DNA from: Thermoplasmata archaeon
GTDB lineage: Archaea; Thermoplasmatota; Thermoplasmata; SG8-5
Reading direction: 5' to 3'
Assembly (NCBI GenBank): GCA_023136815.1
Contig: JAGLQM010000006.1
Coordinates: 1-12,898 of the forward strand
Length of the DNA stretch: 12,898 bases
In this document: one piece after another, positions 1 to 5,039 of the stretch
How the letters are laid out: each line of letters begins with the position of its first letter
Position numbering within the stretch: position 1 is the stretch's first letter
Made by a program: the position numbers and the translations under genes
Notes under the pieces: model-generated
Database searches by the model: none
Told to the model about the DNA's origin: nothing
What the model saw: the letters and a program-made list of their open reading frames with translations, nothing else

Positions 1-256
1 GCTCCTGCTTGCTGGGCACATAGGCATATGGGATGTTCTTCTCATCACATAAAAGCGGCATATGGGCTAGAATTTCTTCTGGCTGCACATCTTCTGCGAT
101 AATGACGAACTTTGTTGTTCCCCTCTCCACCAGTTTGGTCACTTCATTTGTTCCCTTTCTGAGCTTGCCAGTATCTCTTGACAGCTCAACAAGCTGGTAG
201 GCCTTATCAATAAGGTCTTTGTCCATTTCAAATCTTACATACATTGGCTTTGCCAT
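1..256 (-). CDS. rpl7ae: Ribosomal protein L7Ae (N-terminal 85 residues; 3' end outside window)
   Basis: L7Ae binds kink-turn RNA. In archaea it belongs to the large ribosomal subunit and is also the core protein of C/D and H/ACA guide RNPs and of RNase P. The visible part starts [20 protein letters not shown]. It contains the family's RNA-contact segment [12 protein letters not shown] at residues 35-46 (G35, N37, E38, K41), followed by the strand and helix [17 protein letters not shown], typical of L7Ae. The ATG at 254-256 is supported by a perfect AGGAGG (complement of 264-269) seven bases upstream. A TATA-like TTTATA on the minus strand (347-352) would give a leader of roughly 65 bases. 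The gene runs off the left edge, so the C-terminus cannot be judged. The identification is very secure. Confidence 0.96.
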   Translation of the reverse strand, partial: MAKPMYVRFEMDKDLIDKAYQLVELSRDTGKLRKGTNEVTKLVERGTTKFVIIAEDVQPEEILAHMPLLCDEKNIPYAYVPSKQE

Positions 257-263
257 TCCATTT

Positions 264-354
264 CCTCCTTTAAACGCCGTACCATCCAGGTACACGCTTT
301 CATCATTCACTGGCTCTGAAAGAGCATCCGCACAAGGTCGGTTGGGTATAAATT
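264..354 (-). promoter_or_regulatory. L7Ae promoter and Shine-Dalgarno site
   Basis: On the minus strand a TATA-like CAATTTATACC lies at about 346-356 and AGGAGG at 264-269. The spacing suggests an RNA start near 320 and a leader of about 65 bases. Such a long leader contrasts with the near-leaderless genes elsewhere in the window. Seen: motifs and spacing. Inferred: the start site. Confidence 0.5.
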
Positions 355-368
355 GCTTTCGTTCATCA

Positions 369-1112
369 TTATCTCTTAAAATAGGCCCAGGTCAGCTCTC
401 CTATATTTTCGAAGTTCAGAGATCCACATAGTGCCATACTGGCCTTATTGTCTTTCATCACATGAGATGTAGCTCGTATCTCCCTTACCGAAAGTCGATT
501 AACCAAGGCCTTTGTAACAAGGCCCGCATACCCTTTTCGACGATGTTCATCAAGTGTATGTGCGAATCCCAGATTTGCAATTTTATTAATTTCAAAATGA
601 AGGCCGCACCAGGCTACTGTCTGTCCATTTTCCCGGATGCAGGCACTATCTAATCTGTTCACCCTGTCACGGACATGCTCTTCACGGCCATCGCCGCCCA
701 GCTCCCAGAATTCTGCCACAAATGAAACCTCTTCATCTGTTAGAGAGCCAAACTTGTCCCATTCACCAGGCCCATAGCCATCTGGAGCCAGATAATGCCA
801 GCAGGGCCATTCACCGTCAAGTTCGAAATGCTGTTTCAGTATTTCGATTATGTCTGGGGCACAGGCAGAGACAAATATTCCCTTCTTTGGGAGCATATCC
901 CGCGGTAATTCAATACCGTGCCAGTCTCCCCAAAACATGCAATGATCACTGTCTTTTTGAATCGCAACTGCCGCTGTGAGTTCTTCATCTGCAAATATGT
1001 CGAATTGAATATCTGGCTCCGTGATTTTGAAGATCATGCCAGAATTATCCAGTAAGTTTTCCGCGAGTTTGGCAAGCAGCGGTTCAGGGTCCGTAAGGAT
1101 TTTGATCTTCAT
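369..1112 (-). CDS. GNAT-family N-acetyltransferase, FR47/GLYAT-like C-terminal domain
   Basis: Probable acyl-CoA-dependent N-acyltransferase of 247 residues; the substrate is unknown. The C-terminal third has the GNAT pattern: a strand [13 protein letters not shown], a strand [26 protein letters not shown] with the acetyl-CoA loop R-R-K-G-Y-A (about residues 191-196), then a helix and [24 protein letters not shown], as in FR47-like and glycine N-acyltransferase-like proteins. The N-terminal half is acidic and Trp-rich and resembles no domain I can name. I chose ATG 1110-1112 ([11 protein letters not shown]) over an upstream in-frame TTG at 1145 that would add 11 unconvincing residues. There is no clear Shine-Dalgarno site; a minus-strand TATA-like CTATATTGG at 1142-1150 would give a very short leader. 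It stands alone, tail to head with the L7Ae gene. Confidence 0.75.
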   Translation of the reverse strand: MKIKILTDPEPLLAKLAENLLDNSGMIFKITEPDIQFDIFADEELTAAVAIQKDSDHCMFWGDWHGIELPRDMLPKKGIFVSACAPDIIEILKQHFELDGEWPCWHYLAPDGYGPGEWDKFGSLTDEEVSFVAEFWELGGDGREEHVRDRVNRLDSACIRENGQTVAWCGLHFEINKIANLGFAHTLDEHRRKGYAGLVTKALVNRLSVREIRATSHVMKDNKASMALCGSLNFENIGELTWAYFKR

Positions 1113-1238
1113 GCAACATAAAATCATTTTTAGTATATTAACCAATATAGCAAAAAAATAAGTTATATTAATTATATTATAAAACAGAAAAAGTTTTTTA
1201 TCATAGTATTCACATTACTTCCTATAAGAGGGAAGATA
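1113..1238. promoter_or_regulatory. AT-rich divergent promoter region (GNAT gene / proline-rich protein)
   Basis: This 126-base stretch is strongly AT-rich and separates two divergent genes. On the plus strand TTATAAAA at 1177-1184 is a good TATA candidate (RNA start near 1207), with AAGAGGGAAG at about 1226-1235 as Shine-Dalgarno. On the minus strand CTATATTGG (1142-1150) could serve the acetyltransferase. Confidence 0.5.
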
Positions 1239-1763
1239 TTGTCAGTAAAGGATATGTATGCAGACCTAGAGAGGATAGAGGCTCGGGGAAAGCGGAAGAA
1301 GGAAAAACGCAAAGGTTTCTTTTCACGCACCAAAAAGGAAGAGATGATTGAGCACGAGCGAATTGTAGAATTGGAACCATCGCCTGATACTGTAAGCCAA
1401 TCTCAGACACTGGCTTCGCCTGAAGCCACTGTTTCACCAGCTCTCGATCCGGTCCCTGGATCCATGGCTGCCGGCCCTGCAACACAATCCGTTCCACTAA
1501 TTATTCCAGACTCGGCACCCCGACCAGCAGTTCCAGAACCGGAACCTACACAAGTTTCGGTTGCTCATCCAGAAGTTCCTGAGCCGGTCAAGACAAAATG
1601 GTTTCCATTGAGTGGTTCGAAACTGAAACGTGCCGAGACCCATATACTGGAATACAAGGCCTGGCTAAACAAGAGATTCAAGGCAGGCAAGTTCACAAAG
1701 CAGGAATGCCTGGATAAACTGCGACACAAGGAAGTGGAACTTGGCCTTCGGCAACATCAATGA
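1239..1763 (+). CDS. Unknown protein: charged N-terminus, proline-rich linker, SHOCT-like C-terminus
   Basis: A 174-residue protein that I do not recognise as a whole. It has three parts. Residues 1-45 are very basic then acidic (a run rich in K, R and E near residues 18-34) and look helical. Residues 46-123 are low-complexity, with about 18 prolines plus many A, S, E and V, so probably disordered. Residues 128-170 form an amphipathic helical end, LEYKAWLNKRFKAGKFTKQECLDKLRHKE, resembling the SHOCT type of short C-terminal domain (hydrophobic helix, G-x-[IF]-T-x-x-E turn, second helix). There is no signal peptide or membrane segment. The TTG at 1239 is preferred because GAGG (1228-1231) lies seven bases upstream; an ATG at 1254 would shorten it by five residues. 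A role as an oligomerising or tethering protein is a guess only. Confidence 0.7.
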   Translation: MSVKDMYADLERIEARGKRKKEKRKGFFSRTKKEEMIEHERIVELEPSPDTVSQSQTLASPEATVSPALDPVPGSMAAGPATQSVPLIIPDSAPRPAVPEPEPTQVSVAHPEVPEPVKTKWFPLSGSKLKRAETHILEYKAWLNKRFKAGKFTKQECLDKLRHKEVELGLRQHQ

Positions 1764-1803
1764 TATTTTTAGGAAAATGATTTAGACAAGGTATCCAATC
1801 TAC

Positions 1804-1826
1804 CTCCAATATGTGGAGATTTTATT
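1804..1826 (+). promoter_or_regulatory. Shine-Dalgarno of msrC inside a small hairpin
   Basis: CTCCA (1804-1808) and TGGAG (1814-1818) form a perfect 5-bp stem with loop ATATG. The 3' arm holds the GGAG that sits eight bases before the ATG at 1827. The stem is short and its effect on translation is speculative, but the Shine-Dalgarno itself supports the chosen start. Confidence 0.4.
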
Positions 1827-2282
1827 ATGCCTGATTATGATGAACTTCTGAGCCTGGCTGGTAAGCTGATACATTCTGACGGCCAGCGAGATGATATTCT
1901 TGGGGCAATATGTTTCTTGCTGAAGGATGAAATAGAGCACTACAATTGGATTGGAATCTATCTGGCCAACAACAAAAAGAAGGTTTTGACCCTTGGACCA
2001 TTTGCCGGGGACCCAACCGAGCATACAAAGATTGACTATGGCCAGGGTTTATGCGGTCAAGTTGCAGAATCGCTTGATACTTTTATTGTCCAGGATGTGA
2101 GCCAGGAACCTAATTATTTATCTTGCAGTCCCATAGTTAAATCGGAAATAGTGATCCCAATAATGAAAAATGGAAAATTCGTGGCACAGTTAGATATAGA
2201 TTCTCAGGCTGTTAATCCATTCACTGATGAGGATAAGCAGTTTCTGGAAAAACTATGCAAGATGTTGGCTCCTATTTTCTAA
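1827..2282 (+). CDS. msrC: GAF-domain free methionine-R-sulfoxide reductase (fRMsr)
   Basis: A 151-residue single-GAF protein matching the fRMsr family (E. coli YebR/MsrC), which reduces free methionine-R-sulfoxide using thioredoxin-type electrons. Seen: NWIGIYL (40-46), LGPFAGDP, GQGLCG with Cys76, YLSC with Cys100, SEIVIPI with Glu107, and LDIDS with Asp123 and Asp125. The spacings Cys76-Cys100-Glu107-Asp123-Asp125 equal those of E. coli Cys94-Cys118-Glu125-Asp141-Asp143 as I remember that protein. The third family cysteine (E. coli Cys84) would fall at residue 66, which is His here, so the redox relay may differ. Length is slightly below the usual 160 or so. It lies 63 bases after the proline-rich gene on the same strand, possibly co-transcribed. 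A non-catalytic GAF sensor is the main alternative. Confidence 0.85.
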   Translation: MPDYDELLSLAGKLIHSDGQRDDILGAICFLLKDEIEHYNWIGIYLANNKKKVLTLGPFAGDPTEHTKIDYGQGLCGQVAESLDTFIVQDVSQEPNYLSCSPIVKSEIVIPIMKNGKFVAQLDIDSQAVNPFTDEDKQFLEKLCKMLAPIF

Positions 2283-2491
2283 TGTTCCTGGTGTGCAGTA
2301 CCCTATTCATTGATTTCGATTCAGGCTCTCTCTGGTAAAATATCGATGTTAGAGGAATAGCCAGTTGCTACACAACTTTAGCACATTGTGAAGAAAATAG
2401 GCTAAGATGAAGCTTAGCTCCATATCCAAACTTTGACATCAGTTTATTGGCAGAACGCCAGGTCATTTATGGCCTGGTAGTTTACATTTTG
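2283..2491. terminator. Convergent intergenic region with two hairpins (msrC / kptA 3' ends)
   Basis: Two genes converge here. A strong hairpin has arms CCAGGTCA (2458-2465) and TGGCCTGG (2470-2477) around a TTTA loop, 8 bp with one G-T pair. On the minus strand it begins 15 bases after the kptA stop; on the plus strand it is followed by a T-rich stretch. A second stem, GCTAAG (2401-2406) and CTTAGC (2413-2418), has a 6-base loop. Together they could end transcripts from both sides. No gene is seen. Confidence 0.5.
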
Positions 2492-3214
2492 TCAAACTTG
2501 AGGTTTATTTGCTTCTTCCCGATTCTTCAGAGCCTCTCTGTCCCTGATTTTTGGTTCTTCATCCACAACAGGAATCTCTTCCTCTTCCATGAGCCTGAGA
2601 TAATTGGCTGGCACTTCTTCGGCCACATAGACTGTATTGCCTGCCTTCTTGATAACGAGCTCCTCATCGGTCATTGCCTTTGCATTGATCTCAAATATCA
2701 GTGGTTCAGGATCACGAACCTTTCCAGCGACAACGGCAGATTCAATGGTCTTGCTGAGATGAACCTTTTTTCTGTCTGAAGGCATCAAGCCAGTTTCCAG
2801 AAGAATCTCTTTCTCTTCCTTGGTTGTCGGGAAATACAAGAATTCTGGAATTCCCCTTGTTGGCAAATCAAGTTCCACGTTAACCGAATGGGCGTAAGTG
2901 GCACGTATCATCCCGTCCCTGAACTGGTATCTACCCTTCGGGTCTGTATCTATGATGGCCAGCACATGATGTGCCTTCAGCCATCTGAAGCGCCTCTGCT
3001 TGTTCCTCACCTCATTGATGAAGTCCTCCAGGTCAACCCAGCCCTGCTTATTCATTCTAAGGCCATACCGTTCTGGGAAGTGGCGTAGAACGCCAGCCAT
3101 GGTCCTGCCCAATTTGTCCAATTCTTCCTCGTTCATGAGAAAGCGCCCTTGCTCACCGCATATAGGGCATTCTTCCAGTCTGAAATATCCGTGGGTTCTA
3201 CATTCTTTGAGCAT
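2492..3214 (-). CDS. kptA: RNA 2'-phosphotransferase KptA/Tpt1 with N-terminal zinc finger
   Basis: KptA/Tpt1 enzymes use NAD+ to remove a 2'-phosphate from RNA, yielding ADP-ribose 1'',2''-cyclic phosphate. In fungi this finishes tRNA splicing; archaeal tRNA splicing leaves no such phosphate, so the physiological substrate here is uncertain. Seen in 240 residues: a zinc-finger-like start (Cys5, His8, Cys16, Cys19; CPICG), then the family catalytic set: RH at 44-45, Arg104 in IRATYAHS with His109, VHLS (151-154), and Arg167 in VRDPEPLIFEIN. These correspond to the Tpt1 Arg-His-Arg-Arg tetrad. Residues 205-240 are a charged tail beyond the core, probably disordered. The ATG is preceded by GGGGGT-like Shine-Dalgarno bases. 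It follows dtdA by 62 bases on the same strand, so the pair may form a tRNA-directed unit. Confidence 0.95.
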   Translation of the reverse strand: MLKECRTHGYFRLEECPICGEQGRFLMNEEELDKLGRTMAGVLRHFPERYGLRMNKQGWVDLEDFINEVRNKQRRFRWLKAHHVLAIIDTDPKGRYQFRDGMIRATYAHSVNVELDLPTRGIPEFLYFPTTKEEKEILLETGLMPSDRKKVHLSKTIESAVVAGKVRDPEPLIFEINAKAMTDEELVIKKAGNTVYVAEEVPANYLRLMEEEEIPVVDEEPKIRDREALKNREEANKPQV

Positions 3215-3244
3215 ACTTTACCCCCTTAAGAGAACCCGATATTA

Positions 3245-3271
3245 GGGAAGTTCATATAATAAACTTCGCCC
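3245..3271. promoter_or_regulatory. Inverted repeat surrounding the kptA TATA-like box
   Basis: GAAGTT (3247-3252) and AACTTC (3262-3267) flank CATATAATA, and the arms extend by GG (3245-3246) pairing with CC (3269-3270) across one bulged G. On the minus strand the centre reads as a TATA-like TATTATATG, about 40-50 bases before the kptA ATG. The element also lies 6-30 bases after the dtdA stop, so it could be an operator for kptA, a terminator for dtdA, or both. Confidence 0.4.
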
Positions 3272-3276
3272 AATAA

Positions 3277-4113
3277 TCAATCCCGGGATTTCAAGTCCGG
3301 AGACCTGACAGAACGAATCTCATGCTCTGCGAAAAGTTCTTCCAACTCCCGCTTTTTTGCAGCCTTCAATGATTTCTTGTGGAAATAAACCATACTGGCA
3401 CCCTGGGATTTCTCTTTCACTTGGGCAATCATCTGGCTGTCAAGATGTTCAATGGCATAGTTAGGGATCATGTGGCCAATGGAGGCCTTCATACGTTCAA
3501 CAAGGTCAGTATGGCGTGGCGCATAATGGCCGCCGCCAACACCAATCACAATGTCATCGTCATCTGTTAGGCTGGAATCGGCCAGCTCGAGAATTACCTG
3601 TGCAATTCTCACAGCGGGCTCTTCCTCGGGCCAGGCATTTTCATCGCTGCCAATCTCAATAAAAAATGTTGGTGTGTTCAGATAGGGTCCGTGATGGGTT
3701 GTCTCGAATGAAATTTGAAAATCCAAATCAGAAGCATATTCTTTCAGCAGGAGCAGGGCTTTGGTCATGAGCTTCGGATGCACAGGAACAAGAGTGCCTG
3801 GCTTACCGCCGAAATCCGCGTTTCCATAATTCCCCAGGGCATGAACAGTCAGAGTTCGTAAACCGGACTGGCTGCGATGCCTGGAGGCGAAAATGAAGCA
3901 CTCATATTTCCTTCCAGTTGCCTTTTCAACAGCCTTGTCCGGGTCTTCCCAGTAAAGATGTATATCCTGGATTAGAATCATGTGATAAACATCATGCTCA
4001 AGTATTGCTGAGCCATCAAATGTTCCGACCTCTTGCCAGTCTGCCATGTTCAGCAACTTATCGCGTATATTCATGCTGGCTGTGTCCTCAGCTGAGGTGA
4101 TAATCAGATACAT
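3277..4113 (-). CDS. dtdA: D-aminoacyl-tRNA deacylase (archaeal/plant GEK1-type)
   Basis: DtdA hydrolyses D-amino acids wrongly attached to tRNA and is a zinc-dependent enzyme of archaea and plants, unrelated in fold to bacterial DTD. Using the ATG at 4111-4113 the protein has 278 residues and begins MYLIITSAEDTASMNIRDKLL, matching the family start in which a TTS-type strand precedes ASMNI. Family blocks seen: SRHRS (77-81), LTVHALGNYG with ADFGG and PGTLVPVHPKLMTKALLLLKE after it, ETTHHGP (137-143), FIEIGSDENAW, and VGGGHYAPRH (about 192-201). The conserved histidines are the expected metal or catalytic positions. Another in-frame ATG at 4122 (MNRMYLII) and a TTG at 4152 are possible; the family alignment favours 4113. 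It diverges from the zinc-ribbon gene and precedes kptA. Confidence 0.94.
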   Translation of the reverse strand: MYLIITSAEDTASMNIRDKLLNMADWQEVGTFDGSAILEHDVYHMILIQDIHLYWEDPDKAVEKATGRKYECFIFASRHRSQSGLRTLTVHALGNYGNADFGGKPGTLVPVHPKLMTKALLLLKEYASDLDFQISFETTHHGPYLNTPTFFIEIGSDENAWPEEEPAVRIAQVILELADSSLTDDDDIVIGVGGGHYAPRHTDLVERMKASIGHMIPNYAIEHLDSQMIAQVKEKSQGASMVYFHKKSLKAAKKRELEELFAEHEIRSVRSPDLKSRD

Positions 4114-4168
4114 CCGGTTCATTATCGAGGTATCATAGATTAAGTTTATCAATCATTAATTACTATAA
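4114..4168. promoter_or_regulatory. Overlapping divergent promoters of dtdA and the small zinc-ribbon gene
   Basis: The two starts are only about 55 bases apart. On the minus strand TTTATAGT (complement of 4162-4169) fits a dtdA TATA box with an RNA start near 4139; it overlaps the first base of the zinc-ribbon ATG. On the plus strand the weaker AAGTTTATC (about 4142-4150) would put a leaderless start near 4169. Each element lies in or next to the other transcript. The boxes are inferred from sequence only. Confidence 0.4.
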
Positions 4169-4324
4169 ATGCCCATGAAGAAGGTCATAACCTGCCCACA
4201 TTGCGGCTCCGCGGACATGCATTATGAAGCTGGCCTGATAACTGGCTACAAATATCATTGCAATAAATGTGACTATGTCGGGGCCTTTGTGATTGAGAAG
4301 GATATTCCTGTCAAGAAGAAATAA
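4169..4324 (+). CDS. Small two-CxxC zinc-ribbon protein (51 residues)
   Basis: A short reading frame that length filters would drop. It encodes MPMKKVITCPHCGSADMHYE then AGLITGYKYHCNKCDYVGAF and a charged end VIEKDIPVKKK. Two knuckles, CPHCG (Cys9, Cys12) and CNKCDYVG (Cys31, Cys34), separated by 18 residues, are a textbook zinc ribbon like those of many small archaeal proteins and of transcription or ribosome-associated ribbons. The second ATG (4175) gives MKKVITCPHCG, an equally good start. There is no Shine-Dalgarno, so it is probably leaderless. A strong hairpin follows the stop codon directly. The cysteine pattern and the bounded frame make it likely real; its partner and target are unknown. 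Confidence 0.75.
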   Translation: MPMKKVITCPHCGSADMHYEAGLITGYKYHCNKCDYVGAFVIEKDIPVKKK

Positions 4325-4351
4325 TTTCCAGGACTCAACAACTCCTGGAAA
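4325..4351 (+). terminator. Perfect 9-bp hairpin after the zinc-ribbon stop codon
   Basis: TTTCCAGGA (4325-4333) and TCCTGGAAA (4343-4351) are exact reverse complements around a 9-base loop. The stem starts one base after the TAA at 4322-4324. It lacks a following T-run, so it may protect the 3' end or slow polymerase rather than act as a bacterial-type terminator. Confidence 0.5.
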
Positions 4352-4448
4352 CGATTCGCAGGGCACAACCAGATGAGGATATTATTAAACAAGATTCTGC
4401 ATTTTAGCAATGTATCGGGGATTGTGGAATCACACAGGCATGACCTGG

Positions 4449-4497
4449 CTTTTGTTATTCTTATCTTTCACTTTTGTTAAGTTATCAATAACAAAAG
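4449..4497 (+). repeat. Three copies of CTTTTGTTA (two direct, one inverted)
   Basis: CTTTTGTTA occurs at 4449-4457 and 4471-4479, starts 22 bases apart, and inverted as TAACAAAAG at 4489-4497. The last two form a perfect 9-bp inverted repeat with a 9-base spacer. A TATA-like GGTATATATG (4497-4506) follows at once. This is the layout of an operator beside a promoter, although the frame downstream appears to be a gene remnant. Confidence 0.5.
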
Positions 4498-4503
4498 GTA
4501 TAT

Positions 4504-4746
4504 ATGCAAAAGGCCAGGGATCTGTATGATCTGCACATGATGTTCCAAAACGGAGTAGGATTCAGTGAAGTTTTGGTAAATGAAAAACTTGAATATTACA
4601 AGTTGAAATTCACAAAACAACCCTTCATAGACAGATGTGAGCAATTGCGCTCTGGCTGGAAGATGGAGTTAGAAAGTCTCATGATGAATGTGCCGCCTTA
4701 TGAGGATGCTTTGGACAGTGTTAATGAGATGATATCCAGACTATAA
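4504..4746 (+). pseudogene. 3' remnant of an AbiEii-type nucleotidyltransferase (type IV toxin family)
   Basis: The 80-residue frame begins MQKARDLYDLHMMFQNGVGF, which matches the late (K)ARDLYDL helix motif of AbiEii/AbiGii nucleotidyltransferases. It continues with the family's helical C-terminal part: EKLEYYKLKF, then a segment around residues 41-58, and a last NVPPYEDALDSVNEMISRL of the sort that ends these proteins. The catalytic half that should come first (G-S and D-x-D nucleotidyltransferase signature, about 150-200 residues) is absent: an in-frame TAA lies at 4489-4491 and I find no convincing upstream part in 4352-4503. Seen: the motif, the in-frame stop and the missing half. Inferred: decay of a full toxin gene. 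It might instead be expressed as a short helical protein. No AbiEi-like antitoxin is present. Confidence 0.55.
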
Positions 4747-5035
4747 TTGTTGGGAGTATTCCTATCGAGAATAAACGACACCCCTTTCAGACATCTAACC
4801 AATTGAATCAACCCTGGAATAGCCTGTCGTGTGTCGATACAATAATTGTTGAATGCGACTCTAATCTGTATTCAGAAAAGCATTCGACTATAGCACGGTA
4901 ACAAAGAATAACTGAATCGTGCTATACTACTCGAAGCAATCTCCAAACAATCGGCGAATGCATATCTAAATCGAAGCTGATAACGCATTCTCCAATTCTG
5001 AAAAATCGTAATATGATATAAGCATCTAAGATTTT
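4747..5035. other. Non-coding, repeat-rich stretch between the AbiEii remnant and pan
   Basis: I see no gene in these 289 bases, but they hold several pairings. CGACAC (4776-4781) pairs with GTGTCG (4831-4836), and TATCGA (4763-4768) with TCGATA (4834-4839). Two 35-base units (4851-4885 and 4956-4990) each open with GAATGC, carry TCTAA at the same offset and close with GCATTC. A long hairpin (4883-4935) lies between them, and the pan 3' hairpin (4998-5039) ends the region. No tRNA, C/D-box or array pattern was convincing. Confidence 0.45.
4883..4935. other. Long imperfect hairpin in the spacer
   Basis: TTCGA (4883-4887) pairs with TCGAA (4931-4935). After an internal loop (C versus CTAC), TATAGCACG (4889-4897) pairs perfectly with CGTGCTATA (4918-4926), extended by one G-T and one T-A pair, leaving a 16-base apical loop. 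Sixteen pairs in total make this the strongest structure in the spacer. It could be part of a small RNA on either strand, or a relic of a mobile element end. Confidence 0.5.
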
Positions 5036-5039
5036 TCAG
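4998..5039 (-). terminator. 10-bp hairpin overlapping the pan stop codon
   Basis: CTGAAAAATC (4998-5007) and GATTTTTCAG (5030-5039) are exact reverse complements with a 22-base loop. On the minus strand the 5' arm contains the TGA stop of pan (5036-5038) and the 3' arm carries a run of five U residues. This looks like the pan transcript end. Confidence 0.55.

Noticed and set aside
219..431. 70-codon plus-strand frame over the L7Ae start
   Set aside because: Antisense to L7Ae and its promoter, with no recognisable features.
1222..1497. 91-codon minus-strand frame over the proline-rich gene
   Set aside because: The plus frame has a Shine-Dalgarno site, TATA box and structured C-terminus; the minus frame has none and ends in the promoter region.
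4114..4152. TTG at 4152 as the dtdA start
   Set aside because: It adds residues absent from the family, whose N-terminus aligns at ATG 4113, and it falls upstream of the inferred RNA start.
4352..4503. Upstream half of the AbiEii gene
   Set aside because: Frames were read for the nucleotidyltransferase signature; only short stop-broken pieces without the motif were found.
4747..5035. Possible CRISPR array
   Set aside because: Only two related 35-base units with weak internal identity; no regular repeat-spacer series and no cas gene in the window.
4747..5035. Possible tRNA or C/D-box guide RNA
   Set aside because: No T-loop consensus, cloverleaf or acceptor CCA; box C and box D motifs do not occur in the required order and spacing.
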